DNA of 64,000 bases. Source: Athripsodes cinereus. Its lineage: Eukaryota; Arthropoda; Insecta; Trichoptera; Leptoceridae. Position numbers and translations under genes: made by a program. Under the pieces are notes generated by a model. The model did no database searches and was not told the DNA's origin. It saw only the letters and a list, made by a program, of their open reading frames with translations. Positions 34,851-46,920 of the stretch are shown here, one piece after another. The stretch lies in contig OX388314.1 in assembly GCA_947579605.1 (NCBI GenBank), forward strand, positions 24,004,000 to 24,067,999, written 5' to 3'. Numbering within the stretch: position 1 is the first letter of the stretch; every line of letters begins with the position of its first letter.

Positions 34851-35309
34851 GTTGTGCCTCTAGTAAAAACAAAAAAGATATTGAAATATGTTGTCGTTTC
34901 TATTTAGATGTATAATTACGATTAAATAAATAAATAAACAGGGTAAGTCAATGTGCAGACAACAAAACAGTAAATAAAGAATTTAAATTATAACGTCTGT
35001 GTCAAATTAAAGACATTAAATATCGTAGAGCATATCAAAAAATACAACAATGCATAAGAATATTTGATTAACATAATTCAAACATAAAACAGGAACAAAA
35101 TAAATCCAATTTACGCATCATTAGCCCAAAAACAATGACAGCAGCTGACGATGATAGTGAACAGCCATAATAAACTGGATTATGTATGAATACTAATAAT
35201 GTATGTATTAAAGTGTGGATGTTCATGATAATAAAGCAATTCTCCACGGATCACATACGAAATGAAAGATATACCTACTGACTTTAATGCTACGGTTACA
35301 TAACGGGGA

Positions 35310-35378
35310 CTCATTTTATGTTGGGGTCAGTGGTGTACCTCAAGGCACTATGGAGGGACCAATACGCGAAAATTATTA
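35310..35378 (+). pseudogene. Reverse transcriptase motif fragment
   Basis: Reads FYVGVSGVPQGTMEGPI in one frame: RT block 4 (S-G-V-P-Q-G-T-x-x-G-P) of a non-LTR retrotransposon, with Met-Glu where Val-Leu is usual. The neighbouring blocks are lost. Confidence 0.55.
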
Positions 35379-37229
35379 TAAAAAGGTAAAAAATAGTGTT
35401 AACATCTAAATTTTCTAAAAAAAAACAATGCTTATGGATAAAAATTATAAAAAAAAAATTTACAATGTCAACCATCCTATGTAACGTGATTGTCAGCATT
35501 GATAAATAAAAGTGTTAGTTCAAATGAGAATTTAAGCGATAGCTCGAATAACGGGAAAAAATATCTATGCTAATTAAGAGTAGTTGATAGTAGTAAATTA
35601 GTAAAAATATTAGCTAATTGGCGTGAGATTTTAAAACATTTTCTAAACACCTCACTTAACAAACTATAAAATTAAATAATAAATGGAGTAGTCGGTAAAA
35701 GAAACATAGATTCAAAAATAATTTGGGTTTGAACCACCACTGTAGATTAGAGGATATTGAGTATTGAAGTCCGAATTATGATGATATTGCATCATAAAAA
35801 CCAATCAGTAGCCCCTATCTTACACTGTACATACAATGTACGTACTAATAATAATGAAACACGGGGATTGAGGGGACGTATGCCGGACCCAGCTACAAGG
35901 CACAAAGTAAACCCAATAATAATAACAAAATAATACAACTTATTATGTACAGAGGATTTAATATAAACCAAGTTGTGAGTTTGGGTGGATTACAGATGTG
36001 CTTACGTGCGTAATCCTCAATAAGCAATAAATATAGCGAAACCAATACATAATAATTAATATTATTATAATAACGAGATTAAGGAGTATGACACTACGGA
36101 TTATGCAGACTTTTTAAACTGCTTATTGCCTGAATTACAATCTTACGAGGATTAAAATAATATTAGGACGTAACTACCTAGTTTGACAAATTCAAAGATC
36201 TGTGGTTGTACAGGGTTCAAATTTGGCTACTTTCTTTATAAAACAAATACACACCTGTTGCAGTATCCTTCCGAAGACAGATTGCACAATTTGCTGGTCA
36301 TGCCAGTTGAGGTAAGTAGTTTTATTATGATAATGAATATAAGACACAAAAGTGATAAAGTATCTATAAAAATGAGAAGAGATTGCAAAAATGCACATTA
36401 ATAGCACCTAACCCAAAAAAAACGCATATTTTAAAAAGTTAATTGTACCATTGGCTCAAAGAGGGCTAGAGGAAAGGGGTAAGGATTAGAGATATAAAAA
36501 CTGAAATTAAATACTTATTTACGACAGACGCAAATCAATAGAGATAAACTTAGAATCGCATAATGTAAATGAGGATTAACAACTAGGTACAAACTATTAT
36601 GAATAGTACATGCTATTTCAGGTATTCAAACTTAATTTAAATCAGAGTTGCTCAAAACTTACGAGTATATTGTGGCATATTACATAGGAATATACTCGTA
36701 TTCTACGTAACTCACGTTATAATATTTCACTATATTAAAGTCAAGCTAGTCCGCTTTAGAGGAGAGGTTCAGAAGTTTGGAATATTATTAACGTTATAAA
36801 CGTCATGGTGCCGTTTTCAAAGTTCTGTATAGCTAACGAACTTATATGATTGAAAACCATGAGGGGATGAGAACACGTCGTATTTAATTACTAACATAAT
36901 ATTTAATTAAGAAATAATAAATATAATAATCGTCACGAGCGCAAACAATAGCGGCGGTAATTAAAAGTTTAGTATTGATATAATTATTTAATATATAAGT
37001 AAGCGTACCCCATGTTCTATAGAGAGTAAAATCGTAGTTCGGGTCCATCGATGTTTTATACGCAGATACTTACTATAGTAATAAATACAAATCTATCAAT
37101 TAATACTCAAGCACATATTGTTGTAAAATTGCCTTTGATATACATTGGGTAGGGTATAGGTAGGTACATATTGATAAAGTTTTTAAAAGTTTTTTAAAGG
37201 TAGTTTTTAAAAAAAATATATTATTTTGT
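35379..37229. other. Intergenic sequence, nothing recognised
   Basis: AT-rich. Overlapping short ORFs on both strands at 36183-36407 have no domain. Confidence 0.4.
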
Positions 37230-37290
37230 TAACACTGTTATGTAATGATGATGTGCAAGAAGAATAAATAAATAAATAAATAAAAAGAAA
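37230..37290 (+). repeat. LINE-type 3' tail
   Basis: GTAATGATGATGTGCAAGAA followed by GAATAAATAAATAAATAAAT. The inverted counterpart is at 44045-44110 (TTCTTGCACATCATCATTCA). Confidence 0.5.
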
Positions 37291-37354
37291 ATATTTATTT
37301 AAAACATAAAATTTTAGGTAAAGAATAAACATGATCAAAATCAAACACGAAATT

Positions 37355-37630
37355 TCTACTACTACTACTACTACTATCTAATCTCGACACATCCCATAAG
37401 TGGGGTGGTCAGCAGACCAGCTGCATATAATAAACATGCAAGCTGTCCTCTTTGTGCCAACAAAAATAAGATATTATGGGTAGGTGCCTAACCTTATCGT
37501 TGAATTCTAGAAGTAAAATGTCTTTATTTTTTCGAACACCTTTTACAAGACATTCACAGTCTTTTACAGGACATTCAAAAACTTATTGAAAAGAGTGGGA
37601 TACCAATTCTTTGCCGGATGCTTCACGAAA
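37355..37630 (-). repeat. Family A repeat, full length with CTA tail
   Basis: Seven CTA units, then GACACATCCCATAAGTGGGG, CATGCAAGCTGTCCTCTTTG, AATGTCTTTATTTTTTCGAA, a short internal duplication of CTTTTACA.GACATTCA, and GGATGCTTCACG. On the minus strand the tail is (TAG)n and the start is CGTGAAGC. Confidence 0.75.
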
Positions 37631-38141
37631 AACACGAGATTTCTTATAGAAAGACAGAACTTGCTTATTATATCAATTTTATTCATCTTTTCACTACAGA
37701 GAGATCCGAAAGCGATGCTTGTACATGTACATACCTATAAAATTTGAAAAACTTTTACAGCATGCTGTTTTATGTACTTCCGTTAATTCCGTTTTTGAAC
37801 ATTTTTTCGTTCAGCCAACTGTATCTCTCTGGTATACGTAATTTTTCATAAAAATAAAACAGATGAACAATGTTCTGCACAGTACATCTATTAATCGATG
37901 TTCGAATTTTAAAAATATCGATGATTTAACAAAGTTTTAGGTATCATAATACACCCTAGCATATTTCATATTATATATTATGTACTAAACAGCTGAGATG
38001 AGAAACATGCAAGCTCACTAGTCACTACTGGAGCCAATTATCATAGAAGTAGAATAAAACTAATTTATTACGCCCAGTGTGGCTTTGACGTTGTAAACCG
38101 AATTGGGATGGGTCATTTATACTGTAGGGTAGTCCCGGAAT

Positions 38142-39560
38142 AATTCAAATTCAAATTCAAATATTTATTCAGTAAAAAATATACACTTAAAACAATAATC
38201 AATCAATACAAAATAATAATAAAAACATATATTTTTCTTTTATTTGTTCCTTCAAAATTGAGCAGAGCTCGTGCTTTGAAGGATAAAGGGTAATTCTTAA
38301 ATCTTAAATTCAGCAACAAAACATACACAACTAGGTATATAATATCCAACCTAAAGTTAATAACAATAGAGTTAACATGTAAAAAAAAACAAAACAAAAA
38401 ATAAAAATCAATAAAACGAGAATACACTCAGTTATTTTCACCTAAATACCTTTTTCAGATTATACCTAAAATTCGAAAGCTTATCTGCTGTTTTAAACTT
38501 ATATTCTCCTTTCAAATTGTTATACAATCCAACCCCAAGATAAGTATAGTGGTGCTGTCCGGAAGTAGTTTTTTTTGCAGGAACTTTTATTCGTCTTCCT
38601 GACCTCGAACATTCACTAATACTATTTGTTGGATGAATTGCGCGTACAAAATACTCCTTACACACCTGGCATACTGCTTTTCTTTTGTATATGCTTTCTA
38701 TGGATGGAACAGCAAACTCTTCAAACAGTCTAACGGTTGAATAGTCCATAGGCTTCTTGAGAATTATTTTTATTATACTACGTTGACAAACTCCCAAGGA
38801 ATATAGGCTGTTTTTATACGCACCTCCCCAAGCTATTATACCGTACTGTAAAACCGACTGTACTAAGGAGAAGTATACACTCTTCAATTGGGCTTTATTC
38901 ATAATATCTCGAAGTCTATAAAAAATATAAAAAAGTTTTCTTATTCTATTGACAGTCATCTGCACATGATCCTTCCATTTCAAATTAGAATCTACGACCA
39001 CGCCAAGATATTTAACCTTTTTCACATTCTTCAGTAAAACACATTTAAGATTTACACAATCCCCCGTTATGTTCTGACAAGAATTATGATGGATTCCTAT
39101 TCTGAGATCATCTTTGGGCTTACCTCTGACATTGACAGAAAAGCTCACGTAGTTTGTCTTCTCTGTGTTTAGTGACAGAATATTTTTGTCAAACCAGCCT
39201 TTTAGTGTATTGATATCTTCGTTGACGATGACTTCCACTTCTTTCCATGTTTTACCATGAGTAATCAAAGCGGTATCATCGGCAAACGACAAAATCGTCG
39301 ATCTAAGTGGAAGATCAAATATTTTATTAACATAAATTATAAACAGTATTGGTCCCAGCACCGTCCCTTGTGGGATTCCATATTCGGAGGTTAATGGTTC
39401 ACTTAGAAACGTTTTAATTTTTACTTTTTGCTTTCTACAAAAAAGATAGCTTTGAAGCCATTTTTCCACCTTCCCACTGATTCCAATCTGTCTCAACCTA
39501 TTTATCAATCTATCATGACTTATGCTATCGAACGCCTTTTTGAGATCCACGATCATATTA
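38142..39560 (-). mobile_element. 5'-truncated non-LTR retrotransposon (LINE)
   Basis: Extends from the 3' tail (TTCAAATTCAAATTCAAATA, with three TTCAAA units, at 38142 on the plus strand) to just beyond the first readable codon of the RT at 39556. The element lacks the endonuclease and the first RT blocks, which is normal for target-primed reverse transcription that stops early. No clear target duplication was found. Coding content is in the next entry. Confidence 0.8.
38438..39556 (-). CDS. Non-LTR reverse transcriptase, C-terminal two thirds
   Basis: A 372-codon open frame without internal stops. Visible RT blocks: DLKKAFD (residues 4-10, catalytic Asp), GIPQGTVLGPILF (60-72), SFADDTAL (90-97, the catalytic Asp pair), VKYLGVVVDSNLKW (181-194) and SLVQSVLQYGIIAWGG (about 230-245). 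It ends with LSNFRYNLKKVFR. The order fits the Jockey/CR1 group; the clade is inferred. The N-terminal endonuclease and RT blocks 1-2 are absent, and an in-frame stop lies about ten codons upstream of the first Met, so the Met is not a true start. The element would copy its own RNA by target-primed reverse transcription, but this copy cannot act alone. It is by far the longest open frame in the window, suggesting a fairly recent insertion. Confidence 0.9.
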   Translation of the reverse strand: MIVDLKKAFDSISHDRLINRLRQIGISGKVEKWLQSYLFCRKQKVKIKTFLSEPLTSEYGIPQGTVLGPILFIIYVNKIFDLPLRSTILSFADDTALITHGKTWKEVEVIVNEDINTLKGWFDKNILSLNTEKTNYVSFSVNVRGKPKDDLRIGIHHNSCQNITGDCVNLKCVLLKNVKKVKYLGVVVDSNLKWKDHVQMTVNRIRKLFYIFYRLRDIMNKAQLKSVYFSLVQSVLQYGIIAWGGAYKNSLYSLGVCQRSIIKIILKKPMDYSTVRLFEEFAVPSIESIYKRKAVCQVCKEYFVRAIHPTNSISECSRSGRRIKVPAKKTTSGQHHYTYLGVGLYNNLKGEYKFKTADKLSNFRYNLKKVFR

Positions 39561-39731
39561 CATAATGTTATGATCTGCCTACATTATTTATAAAAGTATT
39601 TGTTGATTGAATCAAATATCTAACCTGAAATAATTTTGTAAAAATGTAAAGGATGCTAAAATATCAATCATCGTAAACAATTTCTACGTATGCAAACTGT
39701 TAGCTTTTGTAATACTTTTTTTCCAATATAT

Positions 39732-39836
39732 CTTTTTTTTTTTATTAAAGATGCATCTGAGTTTTTTTCATAAACTCAAATACACCTTTCACACTTAACT
39801 AAAAGCTTGTGTCATGAAAGATAAGTTTGCGGCACA
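39732..39836 (-). repeat. tRNA-derived SINE, body and tail only
   Basis: T run, then ATTAAAGATGCATCTGAGTT, TACACCTTTCACACTTAACT, AAAAGCTTGTGTCATGAAAG and TTTGCGGCAC. It matches the SINE body but ends before the tRNA head, so it is 5'-truncated. Confidence 0.7.
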
Positions 39837-40544
39837 ATTTAGATTAATTTATTTTAGACTGGTCCATATATTAGATGTACTACATCTTTTTGCAACAATG
39901 ATCGCCTATCACCACAATTTGTTTATATTATGTATATAGGTATTGAAGGACGTTCACTGTTTTCATTTTTTTATTGCAGTAGTCTTTAATTGCTTTAACT
40001 TAATAGAAAATTTAATTTAATTAAAATTTAATTTAATTGCTTTAATTATACTTACCATATTTTAGTATGAGAACATTAACATCTTAAAACATATTATATT
40101 AATAATTTTGAAACAAAGTTTTTGAATTTTTTTTTACTGCGTTACCAATTTATTAGGTCAATGGTTTAATACGACACAAATTGTCATAGGGTTAAAATTT
40201 CTAAACAAATATAATTATTTTTTATATTTAAATAAATTGCCTATTAAAAATGCATGAATCATAAAGAGTTATGGTCAGTGGTACTAGATAATAAATAAAA
40301 TAATTGATAAAATTGTTATTATAATAATTAAAACCTAAATAAACAGGTTTTCAATTTAACAAATAATAAAATGGGTTCATGAGCCACGCGTCTCCCCTAT
40401 TAGACATATAAAAAATATACTTTTATTATTGAATTCGCTCCCCTATCGAAATTGTTAATAGAAAAAAGATACAGAGTCACCAAAATATTGTTTTGGGTAT
40501 ATTCAATATATATTTTGTGGTCACACATATGTGTATAATAATTA
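39837..40544. other. Intergenic sequence, nothing recognised
   Basis: AT-rich, with a self-complementary TTTAATTTAATTAAAATTTAA stretch near 40010-40040. Confidence 0.45.
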
Positions 40545-40700
40545 TATCATCACCATCACAACGCTTCCCTTTCGGGGTAAGCAGAAAGTATCACGCGACA
40601 CTTACTCCTACCTTTGTATACATTTTTCACATTGTATAGAAGCAACAACCAACTGTTTTTCTCAATCTTTTCCAATGACAATTTGCATTGTACAAATTCT
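40545..40700. repeat. Family D repeat
   Basis: ATCACAACGCTTCCCTTTCG, GGGTAAGCAGAAAGTATC and CACTTACTCCTACCTTTGTA follow 3345-3480. Confidence 0.5.
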
Positions 40701-40861
40701 TAACTTACTAAAATTCATCATTTAAGAAGTAACACGGCATGTAGTAAATTTAGTTTGAAAATGACTTGTTAGTCGAACTATTATTAATAAATACAGTAAA
40801 ATAAATTAATATGGAGTTTTACAAAATAAGCGCTATCCCGATCAATAAATTACATTGTGTA

Positions 40862-42328
40862 CCGTCAAACCTGGCAACTTTGCCATGGGTTGTTGATTTT
40901 GCCATGAGCCATCTTACGATGTAAAATAGTTCATTATGCGTTTATATGTCGTTTTTGAAGGGTGTTGAGAACTTTCTAGTAAAATTGAATATTTAAATGA
41001 CAACACTTATTTTCTAATGGCAACCCAGTTTTATTTTGTCATGAGTTATTCAATGGTTGCTTTTGTCCTGTGATGCGTGAAAAAAAAATGTGCTCAGAAA
41101 CTTTTGAAAAATATTTAGGAAAAACCTTGTATTGGTAAGTCAAATTTTAATAAGATGTTCTAATCATGTTCTTTTACTAAATGTGCAACAATATGTTTCT
41201 CTGTGAGCTAGATAATGGTCAGAATTGGTGTTGGCAAATTCACCAACTCCAAACAAAGTATTAGTTATGTCAACTTTGCCATGTTTTGTTGAGAGTTAGG
41301 GTTGTCACAAAAATATAAGTAGATAAAATATTTTATTGAATACGTTTTGTACAGGAACTTACTTGTCAGTGTATTTTCAGAAAATGGCAGAGCGGAGCAG
41401 ACGTATACTAGGGAGCAGAGTTTACAAAAATTACTCCCCAGAAATGTTAGAAGTGGCAGTAGATTTGGTCAGGAAAAAACAAATTTCGTCACTGGAAGCG
41501 GAAAAAAGGTTCCACATTCCTCGCCGAACTATCGAAAATAAAGTAAAAAATAAACATTGCCGAAAACCTGGAGGTCAACAAAGACTTTCGGAATCACAAG
41601 AAAAAAAAATTGTCGAAGTTATCATCGTAGCAGCTGATTTTGGGTCTCCTCTGACTCGGTTAGATTTACGTCTGTTTGTAACTATTTATTTTAAGGTTTT
41701 ACGTTTACGTAGGTAATATTTATTAACCTATTTTTCTTCAATTTATGTATATTAGGTACGCTGATTTCAATACAATATGTACCAAACTATTTTTGTGTAA
41801 ATCTCAATCTAGACGAAATATAATTAAGCCAATTTTTTTTTGTAAGTATTTAATTTTCTGCCAAGTCAATTAAAAAAAATAAAAAGAATTAAGATTTTGT
41901 TACTTGATAACCCTGAAAATTTTTCCTACTTAGTATGAAAGATTCTAAAACAGGTTGGTGAATTTGCCACATTAATGGAATATGGTATTACCAGTGCAAA
42001 ATATAGTGAAGGATTTATGTTTTTTTTTGTGTGTACGTGTAATGGAATAATGAGTTTTTTTTTTCTGTGGCAAACTCATAATTTCATATCAAATTGATGT
42101 ATGGCAATCTTACCGGAAGAGAAGGTTCACTTTGCCACTTATGTTTTTTGTGTAATAAAAATTAACCAAAAACAAATAGAGGTTGTTCACGACAACGGTT
42201 GTATTTCATATAATATACACAACATATATGAAAAGATTTTTATGTACCTCTTTATACAATTTTTTTTCAAAAAATGTCTTCAAACTTTTTATTCTATACT
42301 AAAGTGGCAAAGTTGCCAGGTTTGACGG
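40862..42328. mobile_element. pogo-like DNA transposon, internally reduced
   Basis: The ends CCGTCAAACCTGGCAACTTT and AAAGTTGCCAGGTTTGACGG are perfect inverted repeats (extending by GCCA / TGGC), each flanked by TA (40860-40861 and 42329-42330). CAACTTTGCCAT or its complement recurs in both subterminal regions (for example at 40895, 41268, 41952, 42067 and 42130), likely transposase binding sites. Total length 1467 bp. It contains one intact N-terminal DNA-binding domain (41384-41716) but the roughly 600 bp after it hold no DDE catalytic domain. TA duplication fits Tc1/mariner-pogo. Confidence 0.85.
41384..41716 (+). CDS. pogo/Tigger-type transposase, DNA-binding N terminus only
   Basis: 110 codons from ATG 41384 to TAG. 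Residues about 17-57 (YSPEMLEVAVDLVRKKQISS and following EAEKRFHIPRRTIENKV) form a psq-type helix-turn-helix. Residues about 63-102 (GGQQRLSESQEKKIVEVII, DFGSPLTRLDLRLFVTIYF) look like the second, CENP-B-type domain with its G-x-P-L-T-x-x-D-L-R signature. The protein stops where the DDE domain should begin. The frame is open back to 41336, but TTTTCAG just before AAAATGG resembles a splice acceptor, so 41384 is the likely start. Either the catalytic exons are deleted, or the first exon ends at a GT near 41712 and the rest is lost. The product would bind DNA but not catalyse transposition. Confidence 0.75.
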   Translation: MAERSRRILGSRVYKNYSPEMLEVAVDLVRKKQISSLEAEKRFHIPRRTIENKVKNKHCRKPGGQQRLSESQEKKIVEVIIVAADFGSPLTRLDLRLFVTIYFKVLRLRR

Positions 42329-43003
42329 TAAATAAATTATTCATTCGCGTCACCAACATCATACAAAATATATAAACAGTACAAAAAAGGTGAAATTTTT
42401 TAACGCAAAATTCAATAGCGAGGTAATCACTAATATAGATTCGCAACGGGAGTAATGTTTTATGGTAGTTTTTGTATTGGGGAAAATTACGATTGATCAG
42501 GTCCATTGTGTTAATTCAACAACAATTTGGCAGCTACATAAAAATAAAACATTAAATTAAATTCACCCCACTATGTCGTGTGTTTATCGTAGACAAACAA
42601 ATAATATAGGTAAATACATAAAATAGTCTACCACAAAACATGCTGTTTCTTTTTTGGTTGGGTTCTCTGTTGGGAGGGTTGCAGTGACCAAAAACAGTGA
42701 CTTATCTACTGTACTTCTAGAAGTTCAAAAGCAGTGTTTACCCCGAATATTTTTAACAATATTGCAACAAGCTATGTTCATGTCTGAACAGCAATATGCA
42801 AAAATAGCAATAGACATTAATTTATTACCGATAATGTAATGTAACACTTACACAATGAGAAATTAATAGCCAAAAAAATTAAAATAAAGTGTTCAGTGAA
42901 ATTTTGTGATTAAGTGCAGAAATTCATTAACATGCTTTATTGACAAAATTGTATGTAAGCCGTTGCACATTAAAGCGACATGATAGAGAATATAAACCTA
43001 CTA
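42329..43003. other. Intergenic sequence, nothing recognised
   Basis: Short ORFs without domains. Confidence 0.45.
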
Positions 43004-43246
43004 CTACTATATCATCACAGCTTATCCCACAAGTGGGTTAGCCAGCAGATCAGCTGCATGTAATATACATGCATGCTGTTCTCTTCGTATCGAAAAAATA
43101 AAGACATTCAGGATGGGTTCCAAACTTCATCGCAGAGTTTAAGATGTAAAATGTATTTATTTTTGAAACCCCTGTCTTTTACAGGACACTCTTAAACTTA
43201 CGGGAAAGAGTGGGAGACCAATTCTTTGCCGGGTGGTCCATGTAAC
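43004..43246 (-). repeat. Family A repeat, full length
   Basis: ACTACTACTATATCATCACA, CTTATCCCACAAGTGGGTTA, GACATTCAGGATGGGTTCCA, GTCTTTTACAGGACACTCTT and CCGGGTGGTCCATG. The tail is again a CTA/TAG microsatellite. Confidence 0.75.
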
Positions 43247-45030
43247 ATAATATAGGTATACCTTCATATAATAATTTATCCAAGACGCATCATAAGCTTC
43301 CATCAAGTACCGTCGGTTGTAGCATTGTGTGATTTCATTGTGTCGATTGATGAATTAACAAATCCCATACAATTTGGATAGTGACCCGATTATTGTTTCT
43401 TTTTTCTTTTTTTTTATAAATACCCATTTTTATTGTTATAGTTATTATTGTTTTGTTATGAACAAAATATACATATAAGTATATATATTTACTGTCAAAG
43501 CTAAAGCATCACATTATTGTATAAATAAATAACATTACTTATTAAATTGTATTTGATTCAGCTAGCTTTGACCTTATATTGGAATACAATACAAACACCA
43601 TACGCACTCTAATAATTGTATTGTATTGGGGGTGCCTGTTTATTGATTAATTTCACAAAATATTATAACAAATACTCCATAACTAACTACCTAAATAATA
43701 ATATAATAAAGCAGGACCTATAATATAAGTATATACCCTGTCGTACTTGCTTTCCTACACCAAGCAATCTACATATCTATAATATCAATTAATTATACAT
43801 CAAATATTGATAATAATTACTTACTATGTTCATTATTGTCCTTGCAGAAATAAATCCTCTTTATTTATGTGATAATAATATTTAACCCTCTGGTTACCAG
43901 TGTGCCCGTAAAGGAACATAAAGAATTTCATTTTTAAAAAATTGATAAGTTAGAAAAGAATTTATTTTGAGGAAATTACATATTTAGAAAGCTTGGTTTT
44001 ATAAGTGGAATAAGAATTTTTCTGATGAAGTCACTTATTTGATGTTATTTATATTTATTTATTTATTTATTGTATTCTTCTTGCACATCATCATTCATAT
44101 AACAAATAAAATAAAGCAATATACACAAGAAAAAATGTGATGATTTTTATATTTTTATTATTATTATTATATCTAAACATTTATTTTATTTTTTGGTCAA
44201 TTTCCACGTTCACCACGTTTGATTTCAAAATTTAAATAGATGCTTTCATTTTATGCATCCATATTTTCTTTATTTTATTATTGTTTATTTTTGTTATTAT
44301 GTCTGTAAAAAAATTAGTAACAACTTCATAGAGTTTGTAACGCGTCCATGTACAAACATTTGCGTCTCCCTTAAAAACCGTTAGCGACAATCAAAAAATG
44401 ATTTCACCAAAAATCATACTTCGCTTTGACTTATTCATTGAACATAAAATTATTAAGAATGATTCCAGGACTCTTCAATTTAATATGGTTGTAAGAGGGT
44501 TAATAATATCTATGCTAAACAGAACACTACTGCTAAAAGCATGCTTTATAAATCAATTAAGCAAGCTTCCATCGTAAATTATAATCATAATATTATTATC
44601 CTCAATACAAAAGCTTTAATATTCAAACAAGACTATGTACTTGTACACACTACCCTGACAATATTTTGTACTACACATAGATACACGGTACACACAACGA
44701 TGCACTTCGCTTGCCACCGTACCGTATGACAATGAAATTATCTGCATAATTATTTTGTGTACTACTGTACTTACATAATTTTCAAGCCCGTTCACCAAAA
44801 TCCATCCATTTTCACGACAAATTCATTGTCAAACTAAAATGACTTGCAAGTCGAAACCAGGCTACCATTATTAATACCATACTGTAAAACTTACTATAAA
44901 GTAAAACTTATAACAGCAGGGCTACTCTTGATGCAATCTAAATACGATCTTAATCTACATAGTCTTGATCTCAATCATACGACGCGCTAAGGGACTATAG
45001 TCAAAAATACCGCGCTACTGCTACCACGAG
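43247..45030. other. Intergenic sequence with one LINE-type tail
   Basis: At 44045-44110 TTATTTATTTATTTATTGTA and TTCTTGCACATCATCATTCA form the reverse of the tail at 37230. Otherwise nothing recognised. Confidence 0.4.
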
Positions 45031-45544
45031 TAGTGTTGTGGAATTCTCAAGAAATAATTTCGGTAAATTTCTCGAAGTAGAGAATTTTCAGAGAATTTTT
45101 TAAATTTTTTATTTAAGAGTATAATAATAATAAAAACTTTATTCAATCAATCAACAACAATGTACAAATGTTGAGAAAATTTATCACCAATATGGCTACA
45201 ATTAATTATGAAAACAAAAAAATGTTAGGTACCTACATAGAAAAAAGTGATAATAACTGATGAAAAATCTTGATATTTGACACCCCACATGCCCATATTT
45301 AAGTTAAAAAAAAATTGCAGGTACACATGGAAAAAAGTGTTAATAACCTCTGATTTGGGCCTTTATCAGCCCCACAAATTTTTGGATCAATCAGGTTGGC
45401 TGCGAAGTGTACTGGGCGAAAGGTCATAATACCACTAAGAAAAATAATGGAGAGAAATTTCTCTTCCATCAGAGGAGAAATTTTCGGAGAAATTTCTCGT
45501 TCTCGAGAAATTTCTTTGGAGAATTTTCTCTTCTCACATCACTA
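45031..45544. mobile_element. hAT-like MITE with 8-bp target duplication
   Basis: The ends TAGTGTTGTG and CACATCACTA are inverted repeats with one mismatch, flanked by identical ACCACGAG (45023-45030 and 45545-45552). An 8-bp duplication and TAGTG termini fit hAT. GAGAAATTTCTC-type motifs are repeated near both ends, mainly 45450-45540. The interior includes a LINE-like tail segment (AATAAAAACTTTATTCAATC) but no transposase. Confidence 0.85.
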
Positions 45545-45931
45545 ACCACGAGATTGGTATGCACGTATTATTGACTAGTAGTCACTTCGTGCGTCTTATG
45601 CATTTAGATTTTGTCAAGAGTAACACTACAGTTTGTTTATTTACATAAATTAATATGGAGTTTTACAAAATAAAAGTCAACTCAATCAATAAAATAACCA
45701 TATACTTACCTACAACTGAAAGCATTCTGTATTACTTAGTATTACTTATTAGTTCTTTAATTATTATAGGAAAAGTGCAATTAATACGGAATCTGAAAGT
45801 TGTCTGCGTATTTCATGACATACCTATTATTATAACAATAATTATACTAAATGTCTCGGCACGTTTTTCATAGATAGAACGACAATATAAAATGACATTA
45901 ACAACAATCGATATGCGTTCTTCGGTCAATA

Positions 45932-46550
45932 ATCTATATACATAAAAGAAAGTGGTGTTAGTTACACCATTTATAACTCAAGAATGGCTGTATCGATTTG
46001 AATGATCTCTGATTTGTTGGATTTTTCTCCGCCCCGAATAGCCGATAGGCTATTTAAATATCTTACAAATTGACGGGAAGAAAAATTACGAAGAAAATTA
46101 TTTACGCCATACATTTTTGATTTAAAAAAAAAATGCAATATAGAGAATTTTACAAAATCAACGATGATGTTTTTTTATAGATTGGCCTATTTATAGAATA
46201 ATTTTTGTAAACATTTTCAAATTAGAATCGCAATCCTTACAACTTAACATTTCTGGTTCTGAAATTAAATTTTTGAAAAAATCATGAATAAGAATCTTTA
46301 TAAATTTAAATGAATAGGTAATACTACCTTAAAAAAAATTAGTACCTAAGTACATAATTTATTATATTACGTACAGCAGATAATTTATAAACAAATCTGA
46401 GTTAAATATAATTGTTCAACATAAATGAATTATTATGTTTTTACACTATACAATGACACACCTGGACAATTACGGGAGTTTGTAAAGAGATTAAAAATAT
46501 TAATCATTCATTGATTGTTTGGCGGTACGAAGTTCGCTGGGTCAGCTAGT
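45932..46550 (-). repeat. ACTAGCTGACCC-type dispersed repeat
   Basis: On the minus strand it begins ACTAGCTGACCCAGCGAACT followed by TCGTACCGCC and ends with CTTTCTTTTATGTATATAGA. Near its end it carries the block ATTTATAACTCAAGAATGGC (plus-strand form). It shares its first 13 bases with 15288-15575. It is about 620 bp and lacks a readable protein. Confidence 0.65.
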
Positions 46551-46920
46551 AATAAAATAACTATCGATATCTTGTGAATATCTTATTCATTGAAATATAT
46601 TTTATATCGTAATAATGTCAATCTTGTTCAATACTCGCGTGTCTAACGTGTCAAATACAGACATCAATATTTGGGAGAGAAATTTCAAGATATATAAGAA
46701 TACTTGATCTTTTATTGGGTTGGATAATGTTGATTTTATGAATGAATAAGGACGGTTTCTATAATACGAGGTCTGCCTAAAGTAAAGATGTATGTAAGTA
46801 GAATGTGGGGAAAGAAATTGAAAAATACAGGCTCATAAAAAAGATATAAATATATACCTACATTATATTTCCTTTTACAGTAAAAAATATACTTGTGGGT
46901 GGAATAACTCTAATCACTAA

